Source: Dolomedes plantarius (taxonomy: Eukaryota; Arthropoda; Arachnida; Araneae; Dolomedidae). Taken from it: DNA of 64,000 bases. A program made the translations under genes and the position numbers. The DNA is taken from positions 153,492,408-153,556,407 of the forward strand of contig OU015499.1 of the NCBI GenBank assembly GCA_907164885.2, written 5' to 3'. Positions within the stretch are counted from its first letter, which is position 1, and every line of letters begins with the position of its first letter. Below the pieces are notes generated by a model. That model was not told the origin of the DNA and searched no databases. It saw nothing but the letters and a program-made list of their open reading frames with translations. Positions 42,514 through 53,800 of the stretch are shown here, one piece after another.

Positions 42514-43235
42514 GGGGACAGTGGACCTTCAAACCTAACTTTTTTTTGTTTTGAATGGATTTGCTCGAAATTTGAATATGTGATTAGTACCATAGATATG
42601 TAAAAGTGGTTAAAATGTAAAGATGAGATATTAATAATTTATGAATTATGAATTATTAATTATATCAAAAATTGGCCTCATTAAAAATGTTCCATGCGCA
42701 TTTCTTTTGCATATAATATGGTAACTTTTATTTACAGGATACCTTATAGAACTAACAATGAAACTTATTGCTTATTTTAAGCATTCATTAAAAATATAAA
42801 GAGAAAAAAATAATAATAGGGAAAACACCCTTTTCATTACGCAAAATACCTATAAATCATCTTTTCGAGTACAAAATTTAAAAATTCTGAGCTACGAAGC
42901 ATAATTTTTTTCAATAAGATTTATTTGATATACAGTTAAGTAGATAAAACCTAAATTTCAAAGCAATACGATAATTAGAAATGCGCCCGGAGCAGTTTGA
43001 ATATTCGTATGACATGAAAATTTTTATTTTGAGAAAAACACATTTAAAGTTATTGCTATTAGTAACCACATAATATCGAAATGAAATACAAATGCCTATA
43101 ACTAGGAAAGTAATCACAGAAATTAAAAATTATTTTTGCAACACATTCCTACTCGTCCGTAGTTTCACAATTCAATAAAATAAAAAAAATCGAATTTTTG
43201 GACAAATTTCACAATTTTGAAAGTCTACTGTCCCC
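42514..43235. mobile_element. TTAA-flanked element E2, chimera of E3-like and E1-like halves
   Basis: Flanked by TTAA at 42510-42513 and 43236-43239. Left of about 42943 it shares E3 variants ('gaccttcaaacc', 'aatagggaaaacacc', 'catcttttcgagt', 'tagataaaac'). Right of about 42951 it mostly shares E1 variants ('cctaaatttc', 'ataattagaaatgcgcccgg', 'attcgtatgac', 'ctcgtccgtag', 'gtctactgtcc'). Confidence 0.85.
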
Positions 43236-43750
43236 TTAAGAGACAATTCTTCATAGAATATCCATTGATCAGAACTTCATAAAATCATCTTCGTCAGTAA
43301 AGAACTGTTTACAACAAGCAAATAATCTATTTAACATTACTTTTGGCAATTTTGTTGATTTCATTTTGCAAAACTGGTCTAAAAAAATGCATCTTTTTCT
43401 TTGGAAGCAGGATTTTGTAAAAAATTAAGCATATAAGGAGAAAAAAAATATGAGTTCATTTAAATTTGAAATATAAAGTTACAAGACTTTTGTTATAATC
43501 GCTATTTGGGTTACTACACCTTTGTTATAACTTTTAAGTGTTACTCTACCACTCTTATGATTCTTATTCTTATTCGTATGAGTATTAAGGGTTGCAGCAA
43601 CCTGGTTATAATCAAGTTTTCTATAATAATTCTCGGAATGGTCACTAGGTACCATTGTTCCGTATGTTAAAGGAATACCCATCATTACATTTAAGTAGGA
43701 CCGTATAGTGGATTATATTATTTTCATTTCAACCATAATAAAAAAAATAA

Positions 43751-43936
43751 GGGCCTGTTCACATAGGAGTCCGTTGCGTTGCGTTAAGGAAAAGATGACG
43801 TTGAGATGAAAATAAACTAATCGTATGCCTCCCAACGATTAGCAATGAAATTTTTAACGCCTATGATTGGTTTATTTTCGTCTCAATGTCATCTTTTCCT
43901 TAACGCAACGCAACGGACTCCTATGTGAACAGGCCC
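43751..43936. mobile_element. Harbinger-like MITE, 186 bp (F2)
   Basis: Duplicate of 41018-41203, with taa on both sides. Confidence 0.9.
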
Positions 43937-44262
43937 TAAACCAAAATGGTGATAAATGTCAAGAAAAACATAACGCAAAACTCAGGCAACAAAAAAATGG
44001 AGGCAAGAACAATTTATTAAATTATCTTATAACAAGTACACTATTAATATTTACATTGCCTCTTTTTTTTGTATAGTTGCTAATTTAAACAAGTCTAGCA
44101 CGTATGAACATTATTTCAATACAAATAAACTGTGAGTTACATTACCCACATAAATATATAAGGGGATAAATTAACCTTATTCTTACACATTTACATTTAG
44201 GCAGGCTGGCGTTTAATTAACTATTTTAGAAGGAGCTCCGCGAATAAAAAAAAATTTTTTTT

Positions 44263-44834
44263 AATTAATACACGAACCAACAGTGTGATATGGAGGGGAC
44301 TAAAATATCACAGGGGATCCCTTAACCTTATTCTTACACATTTACATTTAGGCTGGCTGGCATTTAATTAACTATTTTAGAAGGAGCTCCGCGAATTAAA
44401 AAAAATTTTAAAAAACTTACCACAGCGCTGCAGGTTAAACTAAAAAAATAAAACAGGAAGGAAGGGCAAGATAAGATAGCCCCTGGAAAAGAAAGAGGGG
44501 AGAGAAAACGAGTCATGTCCCATAGATAATTTTAAGTATGCCCCATCATTGAAGTACTGGCCATCTCATCCATCGAAGGTCTCCAGAGTTCCATCGGGTA
44601 GCTCAGAGAGAAGTCAGGCTCAACCAACTGCTATCAGCGCTGAAAACACAATGCCTTTTTTCCTTCAGAATCCAAACGAAGAACCGCCGTGCCCCTTTTC
44701 ATCAAAAAACCTGCGCACCGGGAGCCGCTGACTCGGGTTAAATAGTGCTATCTGGCGCCGTTGTTTCACAACTCCAAACCACTTCAGGCGAACCGAAACC
44801 ACTTCATATCACACTGTTGGTTCGTGTATTAATT
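44263..44834. mobile_element. Element with 30-bp terminal inverted repeats (F2)
   Basis: Duplicate of 41533-42104; both arms are kept. Confidence 0.68.
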
Positions 44835-45243
44835 TTTTCTTGCTTCATTTTCTTTATTTCAGCACGCTTTACCTTCAAACATGATTGGCGCTACCACTTG
44901 CGCCGCTGACGCACTGTATTCATGCGCGTAGGTGTAATCAGAAAAGGCGCTCCTACATTCCATTTGCCTGCGAAAAACATCTTTGGCCCCTCGAAAACTG
45001 CAAGGCCGGGAGGTATCAGGTTACGGCCATGGGAACAGATAAGGAAGCTTTTCTAAAGAAAGATATATTTACCAGGGCTAGAAAAAGGGAGTCATAGAGA
45101 ATATAATTACTTTTTTACAATTTTACGTTTTACTCTTAAACCAGCCAACCAAATTTTTTTCTTTTCTTACGCACCACCAGCTTACAATATTTAACTTACA
45201 TTACTTAGCATTAAAAATTATACTTGGCATTTACTCAATTTAA

Positions 45244-45967
45244 GGGGACAGTGGACCTTCAAACCTAACTTTTTTTTGTTTTGAATGGATTTGCTTGAAA
45301 TTTGAATATGTGATTAGTACCATAGATATGTAAAAGTGGTTAAAATGTAAAGATGAGATATTAATAATTTATGAATTATGAATTATTAATTATATCAAAA
45401 ATTGGCCTCATTAAAAATGTTCCATGCGCATTTCTTTTGCATATAATATGGTAACTTTTATTTACAGGATACCTTATAGAACTAACGACGAAACTTATTG
45501 CTTATTTTAAGCATTCATTAAAAATATAAAGAGAAAAAAATAATAATAGGGAAAACACCCTTTTCATTACGCAAAATACCTATAAATCATCTTTTCGAGT
45601 ACAAAATTTAAAAATTCTGAGCTATGAAGCATAATTTTTTTCAATAAGATTTATTTGATATACAGTTAAGTAGATAAAACTTAAATTTCAAAGCAATACG
45701 ATAACTAGAAATGCGCCTGGAGCAGTTTGAATATTCGCATGACATGAAAATTTTTATTTTGAGAAAAACACGTTTAAAGTTATTGCTATTAGTAACCACA
45801 TAATATCTAAATTAAATACAAATGCCTGTAACTAGGAAAGTAATCACAGAAATTAAAAATTCTTTTTGCGACACGTTCCTACTCGTACGTAGTTTCACAA
45901 TTCAAAAAAATAAAAAAAAAATCGAATTTTTGGACAAATTTCTCAATTTTGAAAGTCCACTGTCCCC
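45244..45967. mobile_element. TTAA-flanked element E3
   Basis: Flanked by TTAA at 45240-45243 and 45968-45971. Its ends (GGGGACAGTGGAC and GTCCACTGTCCCC) are the best matched of the three copies. Confidence 0.8.
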
Positions 45968-45971
45968 TTAA

Positions 45972-48640
45972 TTGGATTTCATCAAATCAATTAGTGTTAA
46001 TAAATCATAAACAAAAGTTATTATTGCCCTTCATCCTGGGTGGCTTGTCCCTAGGGTCTAAAAAGCTATAGCCCGTACAAGAAATATTGAGAAAAAAAAT
46101 TTGGATAGTAAATACACTCATTCCATCAGTAATTCCTGACAATAGTTAATTATTATGCAGAGGAACCAGCTAGTAAGGATTCCTCTGACTAGCGGGTTTT
46201 TACACTAGTGTTTTATTTTCTAAGATTGTTATGATGATTTTATAACTTGCATGGATGCTTCATGTAATGAAAACCAGAAACTTTTTTAAAACCTTTGTCA
46301 TATGTGAATATCATAAACTATTTTAAAAAAGAAAGACTTTACAGCAATAAATCCATCCATAAGAAATTGATCAATACATAGCGATTAATAAATAAGGAAG
46401 AATTTACCTAATTGTTTTCTCTCAAATTAATCAGAAGTAAGTAATCTTTAAAAAAATTAATTTTACATTTAAAGTAGTGATAAAATATATGGCTTTGTTA
46501 TTGTAAATACTCTATGAAGTGATGTAAAAATAATTAATATTACAGTAAAATTATGTCAAAAAGTCAAGCTAAAAATATTATAATGATATAGAGTTTATGG
46601 TGTATTCATTAAAAACCATATTCAAATTTATTCATTTTCCCATGTTTCCTTTGCCTACTTCTAGCAAATATTCCAAAACATCTCATGAAAAATCTGTAAT
46701 TAAAATGCTGAATATTTTATTTTCTATTGAATTTAAATATTGATTAAAAAAATGTACAATGTAATGTAAAGTTCTAAAGGTAAGCTAAATTTTATGATTT
46801 AACTCTTGTAACTTAGATGGGTCTATGATTTCTGATTTTCTTAATAGCTATACTCGGGGCATACCTAACCTGAATACAGGCAAGACGCTAGAGCAGTATG
46901 ATTCCGCCATTGCGATATAGTTCACACTTTTTCCTATTAACAGAGTTGATAAAAGGTACATTTCAGACATAAATCATTAAAATAATGATTTAACTAATAA
47001 AGCATAGAATATTTGGGCAACAAAATTGTGGTGTTTCATGTATTTAGTAAATAATGCGCAATACAGCATGTGAGAGAGAATGTAACGTCATAGAATAATC
47101 TGACCATTCACAAGGCTTCGTTTCCTTGGCGGGAGCATTGGGCGTTCAACGTGGATGTGGAATTTTGGAATACACATCTACAGTTAACAATTAAAAGGAA
47201 ATTTTCAACATTATACCTATTGGAATATTAACTGCCGCGATTTGCTGTATAATCTGAAATGTTTAGACGCTGATTTCTTATGGCTATTTTCGAAGTTATA
47301 AACTTGCAACTAAGCAAAACATCTTTCAGGGTTTCATTTAATTTTTTAACTGGGCAAAATATGGCTTACTAAAACTAAGTTATGAGGAGATGTTTTACAA
47401 AGGATGAAATTAGAGTTTGACGAAATATCCCCCCGGTTAAATTGCGAAAAATGGGAAAATTTTATAAAGTCTTGAAAAAAATTAAATGCTTGCGATTTTT
47501 CATTAGAAGAGGTCATTAGTGTAGTATATTTGCATCAACTGTTAATATAACTGGTCACACTTATTATTTTAAATGAAAACAAAATTACAGAAACAGATCG
47601 CGTCTCGGTAATTACAGGGAAAGAAAAAATTAACAATTGCAAAAACCCAAATACCCAGAAATCTGCAGCTATAATAATAAATTTTTGTATGGTATCCCGT
47701 ATTTATAAAAGTAAATATGACTCAAAATTTTATTGAGGATTTCTGAAACTCCCTCACATTACTTCGGGAAATAAGTGGATAGTATGTAACCCCCGGAAAT
47801 AGAAAGTAATCCCCCCCCCCTCTCTCTCTTTCCTTTTCACATATTTCGGAGAGAAAAAAAAATTGGCAAGATAATTTATAAGAATGCGTGGTTTCTATGA
47901 GAGCCACATACTATTTGATATCATAAAATGAACCAGAAACAATTTTTATAGGAAATAAGACAATTCGAAAATTTATGTTGGTGTACTTTAACATGAGAAA
48001 ATTAATTCAAACTGTGATGGGAAAGCAAAACTCTGTCTCCCCCTTCGCTGGAAAGCAACCGATGGAAAATCAATCTTCAATGAGCGATAAAAGGCCAAAT
48101 ATGGCAATCCGCAGTTTGTATCGGCGGGTAGATATTTCCGTTGCAGGTGTAGATTGGCCGTTGTAGCATAAATCGTACCGTCAGATTAGGTTTGCCCGGA
48201 GTATAGCAGGTTCCCCTGTATAGTAAATGCACAATTTTAGAAACTCAATATTTTTTAATATTCATCGTAATAATTTTAGTTTAATTCGCTCACCTGAAAT
48301 AATCTGGATTTACAGTGCGTGTAAAAACTTTAAGGACAGCAAGCAATTATAAAAATTTTAATAAATTTAGCACGAGATAATTGAAATGGAAATTTAATAT
48401 TGATTATAAAGTTGAAATACTGATATAATAGTCAACAAAATGTATCTGCAAGCTTTCTATTGCGAAAATATAATAATTATGTAAACAAACGCTATTTTCG
48501 CCAGTGTAAAATCTTTAAGGACACCACTATTTTTACTATAGAAATGTTCTCAGACTGTCAGTTAGGTGGCGGATCCATTATGACATAGGACTGCTTTCCG
48601 TTTAACGGCATGGGGTTACTTGCATTCCTTTTAGGAAAGG
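45972..48640. other. Intergenic, no gene
   Basis: AT-rich sequence. A C tract next to a (TC)n run lies at about 47810-47830. 'tgtaaaaactttaaggacag' (48321) and 'tgtaaaatctttaaggacac' (48506) are a loose direct repeat. Nothing coding was recognised. Confidence 0.45.
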
Positions 48641-48761
48641 TTAATATATGTAAATAAAATTTGCTATCATACCCTGTAGTTTCTCAACGGAAATTGATTC
48701 AGCTGCCACATAGATCATCGATTGAAGCTCGCCCAGCGTAATTGGGATAGTTCCTGTAGAC
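48641..48761 (-). pseudogene. Mariner-type transposase C-terminal fragment
   Basis: The minus strand reads IPITLGELQSMIYVAAESIS then VEKLQGMIANF before a stop at 48641. This resembles the C-terminal helix region of mariner-type transposases (IPLT-x-E-E, VDNF-like ending). The upstream part is cut by the hAT element at 48762; the sequence resumes at 49404. Assignment by recalled similarity only. Confidence 0.45.
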
Positions 48762-49395
48762 CAGCGGTTCTCAACCTGGGAGGCGCGCCCCCCTGGGGGG
48801 GCGTAGAAGAATTTCAAGGGAGGCGTGAGTTTAAAAAAAAGTAAAATAAAAAGTGAAACTGACTGTAATTTACTGTACTCAGTTTTGTGGTCACAATGTA
48901 ACCGTAATGTATTTTCGACATATGAACACGATAATTGTCGTACACAGTAATTGTTGTAATCGTAAAAACACGATAATTGTACGTCTGGACGTTGAAAGTG
49001 ACCTGCGGTGTGCTTTGTCACAGTTACAACCTAATATTCAAAAACTTGTCACGAACAAACAGTGCCAGTCCTCTCATTAATGTTGTGAAAGTGACTGGTA
49101 TTACACGTCAAACTCACCTAGATCCTTGATCTCCTCAAATATATTTGATCTGTATTTAATTCTTTGATTTCATATGTTATAATACTAATATGTTCCAAAT
49201 TAAGATATGTGTAGTATTATAAAACTTTTGCGTATGAAATTATCTACTCTACATTTTCCTTTAATAACCAGCTTCAGTATCAAATTCCTATTATACTACT
49301 TGTTTTGACCACATATAGTAATGGTGGTGGGGGAGGCGTGACCTCACTTGAGTGTTCAAAGGGGGGCACAGAGCCTGAAAGATTGAGAACCGCTG
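48762..49395 (+). mobile_element. hAT element, 634 bp, perfect 8-bp TSD
   Basis: Ends CAGCGGTTCTCAACCT and the inverse of CAGCGGTTCTCAATCT. Flanks ctgtagac at 48754-48761 and 49396-49403 are identical. It carries the tail of a hAT transposase, so it is a deletion derivative. Confidence 0.93.
48990..49080 (+). pseudogene. hAT transposase C-terminus (ZBED5/SCAND3-like)
   Basis: The frame ends VESDLRCALSQLQPNIQKLV and TNKQCQSSH at the stop at 49080. This fits the last residues of ZBED5/FAM200/SCAND3-like hAT transposases (consensus form DLR-x-LS-x2-P-I-x2-L-x6-Q-x2-SH). Only this last part of the C-terminal dimerisation region is left; the rest of the enzyme is deleted. The family match is from memory of the motif. 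Confidence 0.6.
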
Positions 49396-49403
49396 CTGTA
49401 GAC

Positions 49404-50885
49404 AGTATCTTTTGATGCTAACAGCACCCTCTGTTAGCAGCATTTGTAACTATTTCGAAAATTAGTGTATAAAATTCTTACAGCTTTCACGATAAAAATA
49501 CCGTTTGTTGCATTCTTCTACAGATCTTTGTTCTCTATATTTTTCAATTTGAAATCAGGTTCTTCTTCGCTGGACACCCTGTATATATATATATAAAACC
49601 CTGAGATTGCCCCCCCCAAAAAAAAATGACGTTGCCCTCCCCAAAACTCTGGTCTGGAGCCGCCCCTGGCTCCAATTGATTGTCAAATCGCCCTCAACAC
49701 GGTTAGTGATAAACAATGCCCAACTCGCTAAATAAGCGCTAACACTTTGAGGTTACTGTATACATTCGACGACAATAAAGTTTTCAACAACAGCCTGTTT
49801 ATTTTCAATATGTATACATGCCCCAAATTCAGTTTGTTTCTGACTGAAAACATGTCCTTACACATGCGCGCATGTTATGGAATTGAGACGCATGTCAGTG
49901 GTGCACCAAGAGTGTGGGGGGGGACAAAGGGGGCTGCTCCCTCCAGAAAAAGGGGTGAAAACCCGAGAAAATATTCTCAAAATCTTGTTCTAGTTAAAAT
50001 TAATTTTTTTTTTTAATTATGCAGGGTCGTGTCTTCTATTTCTAAACTCTGTGTATCAGCGGTCACATAAGGTGGGAGTATCCTTAGATTTAGGGGTATC
50101 TCGGCCGCTGTGAACACGAGGCGTACAAAGTAGTGCTCCGTCCAACGGAGATCACGAGTATCAGTTATCGGCGATCACTGCACATGCTCAGTCATAGATC
50201 GTATGCGATGCATAGCAGGTATCCTCAAATCGTCTACTCAACGTTCAATTTTTCATTGAATTTATTGTAAAGCATATCTTGAACTTGAAATTCAGCTTTC
50301 CATCCCTGGACAGTTACAAAAATTAAAGTTCAGTTTTGCGCAACCCAATTCTCTCACTTCATTTATTAACATGTTTTTGTTGAATGTAACGCTGCATGAA
50401 AATCGTTGGCGCATAAGGTAAGGTAAGGTAAGGGGTTTTAGGAGTACCTAATGGGGTGGAACAGACAAAAATTTAACCTCCTATCGAAAAGAATAAAATC
50501 GGAACTGGAAATTTCGAAGCTAAATATAGCAGAGCCAGACAAAACTTTGGAGATGAACGGCAAATTCCAGTCGAAATGCCGCCGCAGAAGATATTACCCC
50601 CCACCCCCCTCCTCCTCAAAGACTGGGAGTTTGCGCTTAAGAATCAAAGGTCCTATACTGGTTTCAGGAGGGTAAAAGAGCTCCTTCTTAATCCAGTACA
50701 CACTATCCATGAAGCCAATTTGCAATCATCGACGAAGTTATAGTGGAGCTGAATGGCGTAATCTAGCAAGGATAATTTATTTTACTGACTTTTTGGTATG
50801 CCCGTGGCAACATCCATTACCTTTTCTTCTCCTTTTACCGTAATAAGCAGTCTTACATTGTCATCTGAAATTTAATTTGTAAATC
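49404..50885. other. Intergenic and CCT2 upstream region
   Basis: Holds a transposon-end look-alike (ctggacaccctgtata at 49569) before a TA run, a hAT-like left end (cagtggtgcaccaagagtgt at 49895) without a clear partner, and an (AAGGT)n microsatellite at about 50418-50437. The last 60-odd bases before 50886 contain a pyrimidine-rich run (ccttttcttctccttttacc) that could mark transcription initiation of CCT2; no TATA box is evident. Confidence 0.4.
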
Positions 50886-50888
50886 ATG
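50886..50888 (+). CDS. CCT2: CCT2 exon 1, coding part (ATG only, inferred)
   Basis: ATG directly followed by a consensus donor GTAAGT (50889-50894). Joined to exon 2 it gives MVSLNPVRV, which matches the MSLNPVR-type start of insect CCT2. Other ATG-GT sites in the 3.3 kb before exon 2 have weaker donors. RNA evidence would be needed. Confidence 0.5.
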
Positions 50889-53800
50889 GTAAGTGGAATA
50901 AATCAATATATAAGCTTAGAATAATTTTTTTTTCTCTTTCAATGATCGAATATGAGCTTTTTCCTGTACATATATTTGACCTTCCTTATGATATTTACGT
51001 TGTCTATAGCACGTGTGCCGGCACCTCAATTTTCATGATTCGTATCCTTTCCCACAGGTTACACTTTAAGTATTTTCTTTCAGAATTAAATTCACACATA
51101 TATTAACTTCTCTAAGTTCCACTTAGCATCATACTATTTCTTTGATTTTTGTATCAAAGGTAAATTTTCGTTATTTATTTGTGGGGCCATAATTCTTATG
51201 ATGACTCGCATGATTTGTGACTATTATGTTATTGACCAATTCAGTTCTGAGTCCGATTTCTTTCGAAGCATTTTCGTGTCCTAATAGTTTTACTCACTGG
51301 ATTCGTGTTTATCAAGAATCCTAATTGGTTTATGATGTGGAAAAGTCATTTCGTGCAAAACCAAAGTGGGAGTGGTAGGGATTTAAATATTTAAAATGCC
51401 CACATATATCAATCTTTCAGAATTAAATTCACACATATATTAACTTCTCTAAGTTCCACTTAGCATCATACTATTTCTTTGATTTTTGTATCAAAGGTAA
51501 ATTTTCGTTATTTATTTGTGGGGCCATAATTCTTATGATGACTCGCATGATTTGTGACTATTATGTTATTGACCAATTCAGTTCTGAGTCCGATTTCTTT
51601 CGAAGCATTTTCGTGTCCTAATAGTTTTACTCACTGGATTCGTGTTTATCAAGAATCCTAATTGGTTTATGATGTGGAAAAGTCATTTCGTGCAAAACCA
51701 AAGTGGGAGTGGTAGGGATTTAAATATTTAAAATGCCCACATATATCAATTGACTTCTATTCATCGTACGTAATGCAGATTCCTGTAAAATTGCCCATCT
51801 AACTTAGTGGTTTAACTTAACTGTTTTACATATAGTTATAAGATGTCAAAGGGAGTTGGCATTCCGTGTGGAAAAAATGTGGAGGTTATATTGAGTGTAG
51901 ATTATGCAGCCTAGAAATGCATGATATTTGATCTTATTATTTTTAAATATAAAAAAAAAATTTATACATTGAAATAGCTGTTGCTAATATGAAAATTTTG
52001 TTTTGTGTAGATTTTTGTGATAAAATAATGCAGATAAAAGTTGAATTTCTTGATTTTAAGTATATTTAATCTTGAAATATTATGCATTCAAAAAAGTTAT
52101 AACAATAATTTGGTATTATATTGAATGTTTCATGTTAAAATATTTTCTAATTTTGAGATGTGTTTGATTACTGTTATATTGTTTTAAGAGGAATTTGATT
52201 TTAGAATTAATGGATATTTTTTAAGATGTAGATTTTATTCTCAAATTAGTATTGTCTATTTATTTATAATTTGTAACAAAATGTGTAAGTTTCAGGGTAT
52301 TTATTTAATTTTTAATATCATTCCTTAAGTCAATGTTTCACTTTATTATAGCTCAATTTCATGAGTATTTGTTTAAAAAGGAATATTGTACTCCAAACAG
52401 ATCTATCGTTATATGAGTGTAGTTCAGTGTTTTTTGCTAAAAGAATTGTTGGAATGGGTACAGATGTAGTATACACAACGAACGCCATGGGGCGATTTTT
52501 CGCCAAATCTGATGATTGTTTGGCGGTTTTTATATTCTGGCAGAGAGGATTTTAAGATCGGATGGTATTTTTAAAAATTTTTTTGCGATAAGCTTTGTTT
52601 TACTGACCGCTACAGCCAGCGGAAGCTTTTTTTTACTGTACAACAGCCAGCGGTATGTAGCGAAGCCAGCGGCTGGGGATTTTCTGTAATGTTTTTGGAC
52701 GGATGCGTAGCGGAGTGAAGCAAGGGTATCTGAGCGAAGCGAAGATCCCGTGTGCACCTACGAGTTTCATAAAGCCAGCAGTAAGTTTGTTTTCCAATTT
52801 ATTGTTTACATTTCGCAGTTTAAGCCTAACAGGTCTCCGAACGCGATTTTGGCGCCAAATTGGCGATGGCCCGTTGCGTATACTACATCTGTTCCTAAAC
52901 TGTGAAATTCCTTGGAAACATTATCTTAAATATTGAAAAAATATTTCTTCTCATAATTTTGTTTCTATTAAAAGAAAATTTGATCTGAAAGTGTCAAATG
53001 AGGCTTAGGGTATACCCAGTTGGTTTCAAGTAAGAAAGAGAATTAAAGAAGTTTTTAACAAATGGGTTACCTGAATGGTATATTTATTTTAGTATTTGGT
53101 GGCCAAGTGAGTTTTATATCATAATCCATCTGAATTCATCGAAAAATTATAAAATTTTAACCGGGACTTTTCTAAATAAAGGTATTATGTGCGAAAGTCT
53201 CCTTGTTGTACATGACCTCTACCTTGAGATGAAGAAGCTGAATTTTTTCTTTTTTTTCTGAGAGACTTAGTATTAATAAATTTAAACATCAAACTTTTGC
53301 ATTTCTGTTATAGTGGCTAAACCAGCTCATTAAAATTGAATACTTTCACAGTGATTGATATTTTTGAGCATTCTGCCTAAGATTTTTTAAATATAAATTG
53401 TATGGGTAGGAGAAATAAAATTTTGATATGAAAAAGAATAAATTCTAGTTTGATAATTAAACATTGCAAATTGATTTTTGAAACTTTGTTTATACTCTAT
53501 AGCTGTTTTATGGTTGGCATATATTTTAAGTCATTTTTCCTTTCTGAAATAATTTTCTTGATTTAAAAAAATAAGTATTATAAGACATGTTATGGGGAAC
53601 ATATTTATAAAGATACTTAAAAAAAGTTTTCTTGTAAATTGACTAGATGCAGAATTAAAAGAAATTACTGAAAGAGTGAGTTTTTATAGTGGTCTGAATC
53701 TGAAATTGAATGTTTTAAGAATTTTGATTTAAATTTTGTTGTATGAGATACTAAATTGCTAATGATTGTATAAAAATTTTCAAGACCTTTTTGAGAAGTC

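Larger units (their letters stand above)
43240..45239. repeat. Duplicated unit F2
   Basis: Near-identical copy of F1, with a handful of substitutions and one-base indels across 2 kb, for example 'cgctatttggg' for 'cgttatttggg' at 43500. This indicates a very recent duplication or an assembly repeat. Confidence 0.9.
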
